In this document: in pieces, positions 1 to 7,933 of the stretch
Layout: each line of letters opens with the position of its first letter
Position numbering within the stretch: position 1 is the stretch's first letter
From: Sulfurimonas sp. UBA6014
GTDB lineage: Bacteria > Campylobacterota > Campylobacteria > Campylobacterales > Sulfurimonadaceae
Direction: 5' to 3'
DNA: 19,763 nucleotides
NCBI GenBank assembly: GCA_002428085.1
Contig: DJAA01000059.1
Location: 6,761 to 26,523, forward strand
The notes under the pieces: model-generated
Seen by the model: the letters and a program-made list of their open reading frames with translations, nothing else
What the model was told of the DNA's origin: nothing
Databases searched by the model: none
Translations under genes and position numbers: made by a program

Positions 1-1385
1 AAGAACTCAGAGGTGAACTCAATGCTTCGCAAAATTCTCTCTTAAAAAAAGATGCCTTAGAAATTGTGGAAGTGAGTGCTGAAAATTTTAGTATCGACAG
101 CTCAACTATCCCCGATGCAGAAATCATCAAACATGTCAAAATTTCAGGAGCGCAACTCAATGATGTGATCTCTTTGCTCACAGAGGCAACGAACCAAGAT
201 ATCATATTTCAACTCCAATCCGATACGCTTTTGCCATATAACACCAGCGCAGCCAACACTTTAACCACAAATATCAATGGCACAACTCTTGCCACAAATG
301 CAAATAACGGCTATGAAAACAACGACGAGTACCAAATCCGTGAATCCAAAGTCTATGTCTCAGCCTCAAACATCGGTTTTGGAAGACTCCTCAAAAAAGC
401 AGTTGGAGACAAATTAAGTATCCGTTATGATGATAGCACCTACTATTTGGGGTATGTCAAAACTGTAACGTTAAAAATCCCCTCTTTGAATGGTTTGGCA
501 GAGGAGCTCAAAAAAACCCTCACAACACTTGGAGCTTCAAATGTTGTCCATGACCTCATCACCTCTTCCATCACATTTTCCGCACGCGAAAAAGAGTACA
601 AAGATATTATGCAGTATCTTGTTGTTTTACGAAACAATCTTTACGTCATTGAGTACGACATCGCCATTTACAACGTCGCACTCAAAGACAACTACAGCCT
701 AGGGATAAACTGGAGCCTCCTAGCAGGAAACAACAGCGGCATCAACTTAGTATCAACGACCTCTTCAGCTTTTGGTACATCTGGAGCAACTGCGACAACA
801 GCGACCTTTGGAGCTATTTTTGATACGGACAATCTTACAGGAACTGCCATAGCCGAAGCATTGTCTCAGTTTGGAAAAGTGGAGAGCATCCAAAGACCAA
901 AACTCTTAGGCATTGCAGGGACAGATGTGACGCTCATTGATGGGCTTGAAGAGCCTTACATCAAAGAACTCAGCACAACAGCAGTCGGAGACAGCGGTGT
1001 TCAAACCTCTACGGTGAGCGCCACGGCACTAAGTGGTCTTCGGGTCACACTTAACTCAAACATGATGGATGGGACGGTTCTCACAGACATCTCTTTGGAA
1101 ATAAACGACATCGTCGGCTATAGTAATTTTGTCGTCAATGACGTAACCTATTCGCAACCAAGAACGCATACAAAAAACATCAAAAATAGTATGAGAGTCC
1201 AACCAGGTGTACCCATCGTAATCTCGGGACTTTTTAGAAACCAAACAGACAAGGGCTACAAAGGAGTTCCCGGTTTAGCAAAAACAGGGGCAAGACTCTT
1301 AGGTGGCAGCGAGTATGAGGGGACGAGCAAGACTGAGATGGTCATCATCGTAACTCCTAGAGTTATCAAATATGTCATAAAGTGA
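1..1385 (+). CDS. Secretin (outer-membrane pore) of a type II secretion / DNA-uptake system, 5' partial
   Basis: This is the C-terminal part of a secretin, the multimeric outer-membrane channel of type II secretion, type IV pilus and transformation machines. The reading frame is open from base 3 with no stop, so the gene begins upstream of the window; the GTG at 66 is an internal codon, not a start. About 460 residues are visible. Seen in the sequence: an N-domain-like region with the motif SGAQLNDVISLLTEAT near the beginning, a Ser/Thr/Gly/Ala-rich stretch around bases 740-830, then the secretin core with VTLIDGLEEPYI, a GTVLTDISLEIND strand, GVPIVISGLFRN and a closing KTEMVIIVTPRVI, all typical of the family's C-terminal beta domain. 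It leads an operon-like run whose next gene starts 10 bases on. Its position before an ATPase and platform protein resembles CtsD of the Campylobacter transformation system or MshL/GspD. Secretin identity is firm; which system it serves is inferred. Confidence 0.9.
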   Translation, partial: ELRGELNASQNSLLKKDALEIVEVSAENFSIDSSTIPDAEIIKHVKISGAQLNDVISLLTEATNQDIIFQLQSDTLLPYNTSAANTLTTNINGTTLATNANNGYENNDEYQIRESKVYVSASNIGFGRLLKKAVGDKLSIRYDDSTYYLGYVKTVTLKIPSLNGLAEELKKTLTTLGASNVVHDLITSSITFSAREKEYKDIMQYLVVLRNNLYVIEYDIAIYNVALKDNYSLGINWSLLAGNNSGINLVSTTSSAFGTSGATATTATFGAIFDTDNLTGTAIAEALSQFGKVESIQRPKLLGIAGTDVTLIDGLEEPYIKELSTTAVGDSGVQTSTVSATALSGLRVTLNSNMMDGTVLTDISLEINDIVGYSNFVVNDVTYSQPRTHTKNIKNSMRVQPGVPIVISGLFRNQTDKGYKGVPGLAKTGARLLGGSEYEGTSKTEMVIIVTPRVIKYVIK

Positions 1386-1395
1386 TGGGCTAAAT

Positions 1396-2190
1396 ATGGC
1401 AATATTTACAGCAGGATGTATAGAACTCACAAGTGACAGCAACCAGATTCGCAACCGCGTTTATGAGCTAGCGCGGCATGATTTGGATTCTCCTGCTATG
1501 AAAATATCTGTACGAAAATCCCCTACTTGTATCAATTTTGTTGCGTTTTTGCCAAAAGACAAAATTGTCCAAGAAAATATCTTAAAAAAAGTATCAGAGT
1601 GTGAAAACAAAACAGTCGTTGTTTTTGAACTCGACTATAAACATGTAGGTGTTGTCTGCGAATACAGACGCATTGTCGATTACATCTTAGACAAGCCTGA
1701 AGAGTTTGCCACTGAGAGAGGGTATGAAAAAGCATTTGTAGACAATGCCGAGGGTGTAAAACTTGTCTCATTCAATCTTGATAATAATAGCCGTGAAGCA
1801 AGAGCGGGGTTTGTCTCACTCAGCTTTACCATTTTGCTCACCTCCACCATTTTTTACAGCGGCTACAGCTACATGAAAGAGACGCAGATAAACAAAGGCA
1901 ACCAACACGCTTTGTCAAATGAGTACAAAACACTTGTGAGAAAAGAGTTTTCTCACTCCGAAAAAATTGCAAAAAAAGTTGATGTTGTGGGAACTTTAGA
2001 AGACATAGAACGTCTTACAAAGGCAACGCACGCCTCTCTCTCTCGTGTCGTGTTCAGTGGGGATACTTTTTGTGTCGAGGTCAAAGCACTTGAAATGGAG
2101 CCCTTTATCACAATGCTTCCGCCGAATGCAAAGATAGAGTTTCAAGATAACGTCAATGGAACGATAGAGTATTGTTATGAAAAAATATAA
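1396..2190 (+). CDS. Single-span membrane protein of the secretion/pilus operon, unrecognised
   Basis: I do not recognise this 264-residue protein by sequence. It has a soluble N-terminal part of about 137 residues, one hydrophobic segment at about residues 138-158 (FVSLSFTILLTSTIFYSGYS), and a polar C-terminal part of about 105 residues that would lie in the periplasm. This layout, cytoplasmic domain then membrane span then small periplasmic domain, is like GspL or a PilM-PilN fusion, and its place directly behind the secretin also fits CtsX of Campylobacter. Those are analogies from architecture and position only. It starts with ATG 10 bases after the secretin stop, without a strong ribosome binding site, so translation may be coupled. 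Its last 14 bases overlap the start of the next gene. It is probably an inner-membrane assembly component linking ATPase and secretin. Confidence 0.75.
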   Translation: MAIFTAGCIELTSDSNQIRNRVYELARHDLDSPAMKISVRKSPTCINFVAFLPKDKIVQENILKKVSECENKTVVVFELDYKHVGVVCEYRRIVDYILDKPEEFATERGYEKAFVDNAEGVKLVSFNLDNNSREARAGFVSLSFTILLTSTIFYSGYSYMKETQINKGNQHALSNEYKTLVRKEFSHSEKIAKKVDVVGTLEDIERLTKATHASLSRVVFSGDTFCVEVKALEMEPFITMLPPNAKIEFQDNVNGTIEYCYEKI

Positions 2191-2617
2191 TCTTCTTGTC
2201 CTCTTCGTCCTTATCCTCATTACTATCAGTGTATCGAGTTACTTTTTTTATTTGGATATCATCTATAAAGATAAGTTAGTCAAAAAAGATGTTGAGTCCC
2301 TTTATGAACTCAAACGAGTAGCAAGTAAGCCTATCATCGCGTATGCCGATGCCGCAGAGTTAGAGGAAAAGGTGTTTAAATACAATGAGATTATCCTAGA
2401 GCTCAACCTTGATGCAATAGCACAAGCAGAGGAAAACCTCCTCGTCATCCGAGGAGCCATACACAACACTTTCTCGTATGTACTCCTAAAAAGACTCCTT
2501 AACATCATAAAAAATGACGAAGTCAATCTCATAAGTACTTGCATAGGCAAAGAGTGCACACAAGATGCCTATGGTTTTTTAATCAAAATAAGACCTTATA
2601 CACTAAAGTTAAAATAG
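2177..2617 (+). CDS. Small N-terminally anchored membrane protein of the secretion/pilus operon, unrecognised
   Basis: This 146-residue protein has one membrane segment at residues 5-27 (LLVLFVLILITISVSSYFFY), followed by a Lys/Glu-rich, probably helical region and a C-terminal part with two cysteines (STCIGKECTQ) that could form a disulfide or redox pair in the periplasm. It overlaps the preceding gene by 14 bases, which indicates translational coupling. Short N-in anchored proteins with a coiled-coil-like stretch at this operon position recall GspM or PilO, which form the inner-membrane assembly platform together with GspL/PilN. The sequence itself does not prove this. A 46-base gap with a possible promoter separates it from the next gene. 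Confidence 0.72.
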   Translation: MKKYNLLVLFVLILITISVSSYFFYLDIIYKDKLVKKDVESLYELKRVASKPIIAYADAAELEEKVFKYNEIILELNLDAIAQAEENLLVIRGAIHNTFSYVLLKRLLNIIKNDEVNLISTCIGKECTQDAYGFLIKIRPYTLKLK

Positions 2618-2627
2618 TTCGTGCCGA

Positions 2628-2633
2628 TATAAG
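2628..2633 (+). promoter_or_regulatory. Possible internal promoter (-10, TATAAG) before the first pseudopilin
   Basis: TATAAG lies in the 46-base spacer that separates the membrane protein gene from the first pseudopilin gene. There is no convincing -35, which is normal in Campylobacterota. The downstream gene also has the best Shine-Dalgarno sequence of the operon (AGAAGGA at 2651-2657), so separate stronger expression is plausible. This is a weak call based on one hexamer and context. Confidence 0.25.
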
Positions 2634-2663
2634 AGGATAACTTTAAAAAGAGAAGGATATACC

Positions 2664-3275
2664 ATGATACAAGGAAGTAGCATGACAAGGGATCAAAAAG
2701 GGATGAGAAAGGGTATTTCTCTAGTAGAAATGTTGATAGCGATAGTGCTTTTTGGGGTTTTAGCTGTCATGACATTTAAGTACGTAAAGGTTTTTTATGA
2801 AACTGAGTTGGCAACAAAACAGGCTCGTATTGCAGCTTTGATTGAACAAGGAACACAGTTATCGAATGCTTATGACATTTATGCAATAAAGTTTGGTGCT
2901 GCACCTGCTACTTTGGCAATTTTAAGCGATCCTGCTGTTCAAATTTTAACACAAACGCCAACAGCAATTACAGAAATAAATTCGGCTGGAACATGGTTAT
3001 ATTCAGAAGTAGCAAATTTAACTTCTGGTGGACTAGGAGCAGTAGCAGGCGGAACTGATACGGCTTATTACTTTGATTTAGCTGCAACTGATGATGGAGC
3101 AGAATATTGCGCAATTCTTAATAGTCTAGTTGATGGTACAACTTCTTTAAATGTAACTTCTGCATCTGTATTTGTAAGCACAACATACTTTAATACTGGT
3201 GCCTATTCAAGTATGTATTGTGTCGGTACGGGTGCACTTGGCGTTGCTCCATTTAGAATATTTTTTATAAAATAA
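2664..3275 (+). CDS. Pseudopilin / type IV pilin-like protein (possible major subunit)
   Basis: This 203-residue protein carries a type IV prepilin signature: a positively charged leader ending in RKG at residue 17, then ISLVEMLIAIVLFGVLAVM, with Glu at mature position +5, so a prepilin peptidase should cut between Gly17 and Ile18. The ATG at 2664 is chosen because AGAAGGA lies 6 bases upstream; two further in-frame ATGs (residues 7 and 14) would give a shorter leader. The mature part has a helical stalk followed by a Gly/Ala/Thr-rich globular domain with a cysteine pair (EYCAIL and MYCVGTG) that may close a C-terminal disulfide loop, as in type IV pilins. Codon use differs from its neighbours: none of its 18 leucines uses CTC. 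The strong ribosome binding site and its own spacer suggest higher expression than the rest. The specific substrate or pilus type is unknown. Confidence 0.85.
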   Translation: MIQGSSMTRDQKGMRKGISLVEMLIAIVLFGVLAVMTFKYVKVFYETELATKQARIAALIEQGTQLSNAYDIYAIKFGAAPATLAILSDPAVQILTQTPTAITEINSAGTWLYSEVANLTSGGLGAVAGGTDTAYYFDLAATDDGAEYCAILNSLVDGTTSLNVTSASVFVSTTYFNTGAYSSMYCVGTGALGVAPFRIFFIK

Positions 3276-3282
3276 CTCTCTT

Positions 3283-3771
3283 TTGAAAAGAGCATTCTCT
3301 CTTATAGAATTGCTTTTAACCATAGCACTTGCGGGTGTTATGGTTATACTCTCGTTGAATTACCTTGATGTCTTCACCCTCTCAAAACAAAACATAAAAA
3401 CAGAGTTCCAATCACATTTAAACATTATCTCAGCGACTATTTTACAGTGTAAAGATTTGAGCAATACTCTGCCGACGCAGGCGGGTGAGATAGCTGCAAG
3501 TGCGACACTTTTAAATACTCTCGTTTGTAATACCTCTCCCTCGTACGCGCTTGATGGCGGGCATGGGAGTTTTATACCAGCTCCACTCAACAATTTTACA
3601 CCCTATAAAGCAACACAAAGCGGTGAGATTTTTTATGTCTCAACGACAACACCCCTTAACTCACCAAACTACAAGGTCTTGCAAGAGCTAGAAGCAACCT
3701 ACTCTGCTACGCAGTACGAACTCACAAACAATGGAACCACAGCGAACTTAAACTTCTACTTGTCTCGTTAA
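3283..3771 (+). CDS. Pseudopilin with TTG start and Ala at the cleavage site
   Basis: This is a 162-residue pseudopilin. The only possible start is the TTG at 3283: the frame is closed upstream by TAA at 3268-3270 and the prepilin motif begins at residue 5. The leader is just MKRA, followed by FSLIELLLTIALAGVMVIL, with Glu at +5. The residue before the cut is alanine instead of the usual glycine, which some prepilin peptidases accept. Two cysteines (LQCKDL and LVCNTS) may form a disulfide. No Shine-Dalgarno is visible and the gene starts 7 bases after the previous stop, so it is probably translationally coupled. It probably acts as a minor pseudopilin at the tip or initiation complex of the pseudopilus built by the ATPase and platform protein downstream. 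Confidence 0.82.
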   Translation: MKRAFSLIELLLTIALAGVMVILSLNYLDVFTLSKQNIKTEFQSHLNIISATILQCKDLSNTLPTQAGEIAASATLLNTLVCNTSPSYALDGGHGSFIPAPLNNFTPYKATQSGEIFYVSTTTPLNSPNYKVLQELEATYSATQYELTNNGTTANLNFYLSR

Positions 3772-3782
3772 ATCCTAATTAA

Positions 3783-3791
3783 TGCTATAAT
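3783..3791 (+). promoter_or_regulatory. Extended -10 promoter before the ATPase gene
   Basis: TGCTATAAT is a perfect match to the extended -10 consensus TGnTATAAT and lies in the 38-base spacer before the ATPase start at 3810. A start of transcription near 3798 would leave a leader of about 12 bases. No -35 at proper spacing is seen; TTGTCT at 3760-3765 is 20 bases away. The promoter would let the ATPase/platform genes be expressed apart from the pilins. Confidence 0.45.
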
Positions 3792-3809
3792 CATTTTTAA
3801 AAAAGCATC

Positions 3810-5372
3810 ATGAATATAAAAAATATTTTAGCCCCTAAACAGCTTGAGATTTGCCAAAAAGAGAAATACTACTATCAGCAAATCGGTTTGCAAAAAAACA
3901 TCCTACAAATCGCACTGGAACATCACTTCATACAAAAAAAAGAGAAGCTTGTTCCCTATAGTCTTGACTTGCTAAAAGAGTATGAAATCATTATCGTCCA
4001 AGAGACAAAAGAGGGTTACTCTGTAGAGTGTAAAGAGCTACTAGGACCAAAACGTCTCGCCAAACTTGAAGAGCAGCTCAACAAAAAAATCATCCAGCGT
4101 GCAATTCCTGTAAGAGAATTCAAAGAAAAATTTGATGCCATTCTCAGCGTTGATGCTGACATGATAGAAAAAAAGATAAAACAGTTTAATGCCGACGACA
4201 CAGAGGACAATGAGGTTTTATCTCTTTTTGAGATGATTTTGCATCATGGCGTGATTCATGGCGTCAGTGACATCCACATCAATGCATACGAAGCATTTTC
4301 ATGGCTTCGCTACAGACAAAATGGAAAAATTGAGTCCAAATATCTTTTAAACAGTGACTTAGCACAAAGATTTTCACTTATCATCAAAGAAAAATCTAAT
4401 ATTGACCTCATCAATGTTCAAAAACCTCAAAGTGGCGGATTTAGCCAAAAATTTCAAAATGATACGATTGATTTTCGTATAGAAATCGCCCCTTCCCATT
4501 TTGGAGAAAATATTGTTATTCGTATTTTAGACAGAGCAAACAATCTAAAATCTTTCGCACAGCTTTTTCCAAAAGACCATCCGATGAGTGAACACCTTTT
4601 TCATTTTATAAACCATAAAAATGGTTTCTTTTTGACGGTGGGACCTACAGGAAGCGGAAAAACAACTACTTTAAACGCCATACTTACCCAGCGTAACCGC
4701 CTCCATGAAATCATCTACACCATAGAAGACCCCATCGAGTACAAAATAGACTTCGTAACACAGTTTCAAGTCAATGAAGCGATTGACTTTACCTTTGCGA
4801 CTGCTATGAAATCTGTTATGCGTCAAGACCCTGATGTCATAGTTATAGGGGAAATGCGCGACAAAGAGAGCATTCAAATAGCACTCAAAGCTGCACATAG
4901 TGGACATATGGTTTTCTCCACCCTCCACACAACCAATGCTTCTATGGCACTGGAGCGCATTCGAGATGAGGGCGGTGACCTTTTTATTTTGGCGTATTCT
5001 CTCAGCGGAGTCATAGCGCAGAGACTGGTGTTACAACTTTGTGATTGTAAAACACAAAGTATGCAAGAGAGTGGGAAAAACTACTTCAAATCCGAGCAAA
5101 ACGGTTTTGAAAAAAAAGGTTGCATAAAGTGCAACTTTTCGGGCTATAACAAAAGAGTGCTTTTAACCGATGTTGTTTTGATACCGCCCGATGTCAAAAT
5201 CCGCTACGATTTTTACATGGCACTTAAAAACGGTTCTGTGACCTCAGTTTGGGATAAACTCATCACGTTTAGTTACTACGAATCTGCAAAGTATCTTTTT
5301 GATCAAGGCTTTTGCGATTATGAAACTCTCATCGCAGAGCTTTTATCCTTAGGTTTTATCGATGCGCATTAA
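3810..5372 (+). CDS. GspE/PilB/CtsE-type secretion ATPase
   Basis: This 520-residue hexameric AAA-type ATPase powers (pseudo)pilus assembly from the cytoplasmic face of the inner membrane. Visible motifs are: the N-terminal ATPase half with SDIHINAYEAFSWLRYR, where the family has ASDIHIEP; Walker A GPTGSGKTTT at residues 278-287 with Lys284; the Asp box TIEDPIEY at 304-311; Walker B DPDVIVIGEMRD at 340-351; and the His box HSGHMVFSTLHTT at 363-375. A C-terminal tetracysteine metal site is present (C411-x-C413 and C438-x2-C441), typical of GspE/PilB assembly ATPases and absent from PilT retraction ATPases. The N-terminal 120 residues are divergent and may bind the inner-membrane partner. It overlaps the next gene by 11 bases. 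In operon position it matches CtsE, needed for natural transformation in Campylobacter; that equivalence is inferred. Confidence 0.93.
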   Translation: MNIKNILAPKQLEICQKEKYYYQQIGLQKNILQIALEHHFIQKKEKLVPYSLDLLKEYEIIIVQETKEGYSVECKELLGPKRLAKLEEQLNKKIIQRAIPVREFKEKFDAILSVDADMIEKKIKQFNADDTEDNEVLSLFEMILHHGVIHGVSDIHINAYEAFSWLRYRQNGKIESKYLLNSDLAQRFSLIIKEKSNIDLINVQKPQSGGFSQKFQNDTIDFRIEIAPSHFGENIVIRILDRANNLKSFAQLFPKDHPMSEHLFHFINHKNGFFLTVGPTGSGKTTTLNAILTQRNRLHEIIYTIEDPIEYKIDFVTQFQVNEAIDFTFATAMKSVMRQDPDVIVIGEMRDKESIQIALKAAHSGHMVFSTLHTTNASMALERIRDEGGDLFILAYSLSGVIAQRLVLQLCDCKTQSMQESGKNYFKSEQNGFEKKGCIKCNFSGYNKRVLLTDVVLIPPDVKIRYDFYMALKNGSVTSVWDKLITFSYYESAKYLFDQGFCDYETLIAELLSLGFIDAH

Positions 5373-6411
5373 TGTGTACACTATGCTCAAAACTTTGCTT
5401 TTTACGTTGCAAAACGGTAAAAATATCTCTAGCGGCATGCAGCTTCTTGCCAAGAGTGCAAAAACAAAAAAAGAGCAAAATACTTACCTAAAAATATATA
5501 ACGACATTAAAGAAGGTGCTCCATTTTCAGTCGCACTAAACAACCAAAATGTTGGCTCCTTAGATGTGATACAGTTTTTAAAAATGGGAGAAAAAGGGGC
5601 AAGTTTTACCACTGCTTTACAAAAACTCATCAAATACCTTGAGGTAAAAGATGCATTTCAAAGGGAGTCAAACGACAAGATCTCTTTGCCGATTATCTAC
5701 TTTAGCATCGCCACTATCATTGTTTTTGGCGTGACTTTTTTTGCCGTTCCCTACCAAATAGACAGAGCACAAGAGTACAGCAAAGAGATTGTAGCCCTCA
5801 TTGCAGCGCATCTTGAAATGGCACAACTTATGAGCAACACTCTTTTTGTAAGTCTCATGCTCATTGGAAGTTATTTTATGATTTTGCTCATCTCCTTGTT
5901 TAACAACTCTTACTTTTTACAAGCAACCGCAAAGCAGTTGGCACTCTTCCTCCCCTTTACCTCCGCCATTGTTTTAAAGTTTGAAAAGTTTATGCTCTTT
6001 GGAATGCTAGGAGAGATGCTTCAAAGTGGCATATCTTTCAAAAAAGCCCTAGAATCAGCCATAGAAACAACAACCGTGCGACGTTTTAAAAGTGCCTTGC
6101 AAGAGAGTTTGGACAGCGTCAAATACGAGGGCAAACTTATTTTGCATAGCAAACTTTATGATGATATAGAAAAAGGTCTTCTCACGGGTGTCGGCTCTTC
6201 AGCTCAAGTGGGTGCCGTCATGCTTGAGATAAGTGACAGGGCAAGAACAGACGCCCTTGAGCTCAGCACTAAATTTTTTCGTATGATTACACTTTTTTCC
6301 ATATTACTTATGGCATTTGCAGTTTTTATAGAGTTTTTTACAGTAGTTTTAACTCAGGTTCTCATCCAAAAAGGGCTCATCGATGCAACTCGTGGCGTAG
6401 GGTCATTTTGA
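5362..6411 (+). CDS. GspF/PilC/CtsF-type inner-membrane platform protein
   Basis: This 349-residue polytopic protein should be the inner-membrane platform that the ATPase rotates or pushes during pseudopilus assembly. It has two cytoplasmic helical repeats of the GspF type (about residues 5-100 and 200-300), each with a GxSxxxAL-like motif (NISSGMQLLAKSA and SGISFKKALESA). Three hydrophobic spans lie at about 108-128, 158-182 and 308-335. Length is slightly under the usual 400 residues of GspF, because the cytoplasmic N-terminus is short. The ATG at 5362 lies inside the end of the ATPase gene, an 11-base overlap that suggests coupling. A second in-frame ATG at 5383 is possible. The stop TGA shares its last base with the ATG of the next pseudopilin. 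It corresponds to CtsF by position. Confidence 0.88.
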   Translation: MRINVYTMLKTLLFTLQNGKNISSGMQLLAKSAKTKKEQNTYLKIYNDIKEGAPFSVALNNQNVGSLDVIQFLKMGEKGASFTTALQKLIKYLEVKDAFQRESNDKISLPIIYFSIATIIVFGVTFFAVPYQIDRAQEYSKEIVALIAAHLEMAQLMSNTLFVSLMLIGSYFMILLISLFNNSYFLQATAKQLALFLPFTSAIVLKFEKFMLFGMLGEMLQSGISFKKALESAIETTTVRRFKSALQESLDSVKYEGKLILHSKLYDDIEKGLLTGVGSSAQVGAVMLEISDRARTDALELSTKFFRMITLFSILLMAFAVFIEFFTVVLTQVLIQKGLIDATRGVGSF

Positions 6412-7064
6412 TGCGTAAAGCGTATCTTTTAGCAGAAGCCATGATTGCCGTCATCATCGCAGGCATCGTTGCAGCGGTTTTTACGACGATGAATTACTAC
6501 ACACATTTGCAGTCAAATGTACTCAAGCAACAAAACACGAAAACTATTTTAGAAGTGGTGAGAAGTCGCTTAATCAACTTAGCGCAAAACCCCGACGATG
6601 ATGCTTATTTTGAACTTTTAAAAGAAGATGCAAACAACACACTTCCTTTAAATCTAGGTCTTGGTGTTGATGCTTGGGGTGCAAAAATTTTTTATGCTAC
6701 TGTTGATTTAGGTGATTCGGATGGGACAAATACACCGTATGCCGATACAAATACAAGCATATCGCCCAATGAGAACATAGCCGCAAGACTTGTAAGCACA
6801 GGCGAAGATAGGATTTTACAAACAACAGCTACCGATACCACAGCGCAAGGCGATGATTTGATACTTGAAATAGGTGTGGGAGAGTTAAACCATTATAAAC
6901 TGTATGGAAGTTCGGAGATTAGCACACAGACACGCGGATACAACAGTGCTATTGTTTCAGACACTGAGCCATCAAGCCCTATAAACGGTACTTTGTGGTA
7001 CGATACAATAAACTCAAGCTTAAAAATCTATTCTCAAACCGATACAAATTGGACAGCACTTTAG
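6411..7064 (+). CDS. Pseudopilin with a tail-fibre-like C-terminal motif
   Basis: This is a 217-residue pseudopilin beginning at the ATG at 6411, which overlaps the preceding TGA by one base; the TTG at 6408 is also in frame but is less likely. The leader is MRKA followed by YLLAEAMIAVIIAGIVAAV, with Glu at mature position +5 and Ala rather than Gly before the cut. The middle part holds an Asp/Thr-rich stretch (DLGDSDGTNTPYADTNTSIS) that could bind calcium as in GspG-type pseudopilins. The last 35 or so residues (TEPSSPINGTLWYDTINSSL onward, ending in WTAL) look like the short module P-x-x-G-x-L-W-Y-D-T found in phage tail and other surface proteins. It ends the operon; its stop codon overlaps the stop of convergent tyrA. 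Confidence 0.82.
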   Translation: MRKAYLLAEAMIAVIIAGIVAAVFTTMNYYTHLQSNVLKQQNTKTILEVVRSRLINLAQNPDDDAYFELLKEDANNTLPLNLGLGVDAWGAKIFYATVDLGDSDGTNTPYADTNTSISPNENIAARLVSTGEDRILQTTATDTTAQGDDLILEIGVGELNHYKLYGSSEISTQTRGYNSAIVSDTEPSSPINGTLWYDTINSSLKIYSQTDTNWTAL

Positions 7065-7891
7065 TTAAAAATTTCATGAAGTCTATTTGCATCTTCTAGA
7101 ATTTTATTTACTTTTCTCCACTCATCGTTTTGAATGCTCTCTTTGAGTTTTGAGAGCTCATGTTCAAAAAGTTCAAGGGCTTCAAGGAGATTGGATTTAT
7201 TTTGCCTAAAGATATCTTCCCACATGTGCGGCGAACTTTTTGCAAGTCGGCTCATGGAGCGAAATCCACCCGCTGCAAGGGCTAAGATATTTTTTTTATT
7301 CTCTTGCTTCATGACCATATTTGCCAAAGAAAAAGAGATAGCATGGGGCATATGTGAGATGAAAGCTGCATGACGATCGTGTTCTTGAGATGTCATAAAA
7401 TACTTTTTCATCCCCAGTGCTTTAAAGATTTTTTTCGCAACTTCTCTTTGTATTTCTCCACTCTCTTCAAGGTCACATAAAACAACAACCTTACCATCAT
7501 AAAGTCCCTCAATGGCAGCTTCTGGACCGAAGTTTTCTGTCCCCGTCATGGGGTGAGCCGCGATGAAGTTTTTTCTAATTTCGCCAGGCACAGAGGCTAC
7601 TATCACCTCTTTTGTGCTACCAAGATCAATGATGGTAGTATTTTCACTTACGTCAGTTAAACTCTTTAGAGCAGAGATAATCCCATAAACAGGGATGGCA
7701 AGAAAGATAATATCACACTTTTTTACCTCTTCAAATTCTACAATTTTCTCAACAAGACCGAGTCTTAGAGCATCTTTTTTGTGCTGGTCGTTATGGTCAC
7801 TTCCAACAATGCTTTTTATAAAGTCTAAGTGCTTCAAACTCAGGGCAAGCGAGCCGCCCATAAGTCCTAGTCCTACTATTGCTACATTCAT
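7061..7891 (-). CDS. tyrA: Prephenate dehydrogenase
   Basis: TyrA oxidatively decarboxylates prephenate to 4-hydroxyphenylpyruvate with NAD(P)+, the step that commits chorismate-derived carbon to tyrosine. The 276-residue length is normal for a monofunctional enzyme without chorismate mutase or ACT domain. The N-terminus is a Rossmann fold with the dinucleotide motif GLGLMGGSLA (residues 7-16). Further signatures are DLGSTKE with Ser92, AAHPMTGTENFG with the catalytic His113, and FISHMPHAISFSLA (His180, His183) at the start of the helical dimer domain, followed by GGFRSMSRLA. It starts with ATG after AGAGAAGAG. It is divergent from bamA, an arrangement I also recall from Campylobacter jejuni. 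Its 3' end overlaps the convergent pseudopilin gene by 4 bases. A perfect TATAAT on the minus strand lies about 27 bases upstream. Confidence 0.93.
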   Translation of the reverse strand: MNVAIVGLGLMGGSLALSLKHLDFIKSIVGSDHNDQHKKDALRLGLVEKIVEFEEVKKCDIIFLAIPVYGIISALKSLTDVSENTTIIDLGSTKEVIVASVPGEIRKNFIAAHPMTGTENFGPEAAIEGLYDGKVVVLCDLEESGEIQREVAKKIFKALGMKKYFMTSQEHDRHAAFISHMPHAISFSLANMVMKQENKKNILALAAGGFRSMSRLAKSSPHMWEDIFRQNKSNLLEALELFEHELSKLKESIQNDEWRKVNKILEDANRLHEIFN

Positions 7892-7917
7892 ATCTCTTCT
7901 CTCTTTAAAAGTAGTGA

Positions 7918-7923
7918 ATTATA
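7918..7923 (-). promoter_or_regulatory. tyrA promoter (-10 TATAAT)
   Basis: Reading the minus strand, TATAAT lies 26 bases before the tyrA start codon and fits a leader of about 20 bases. No clear -35 is present. It sits back to back with the bamA promoter inside the 99-base divergent spacer, so the two promoters may interfere. Confidence 0.5.
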
Positions 7924-7933
7924 CAGAATTAAC

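Noticed and set aside
66..68. GTG as the start codon of the secretin gene
   Set aside because: The frame is open back to base 3 without a stop and the protein lacks a signal peptide at this point, so it is an internal codon of a gene cut by the window edge.
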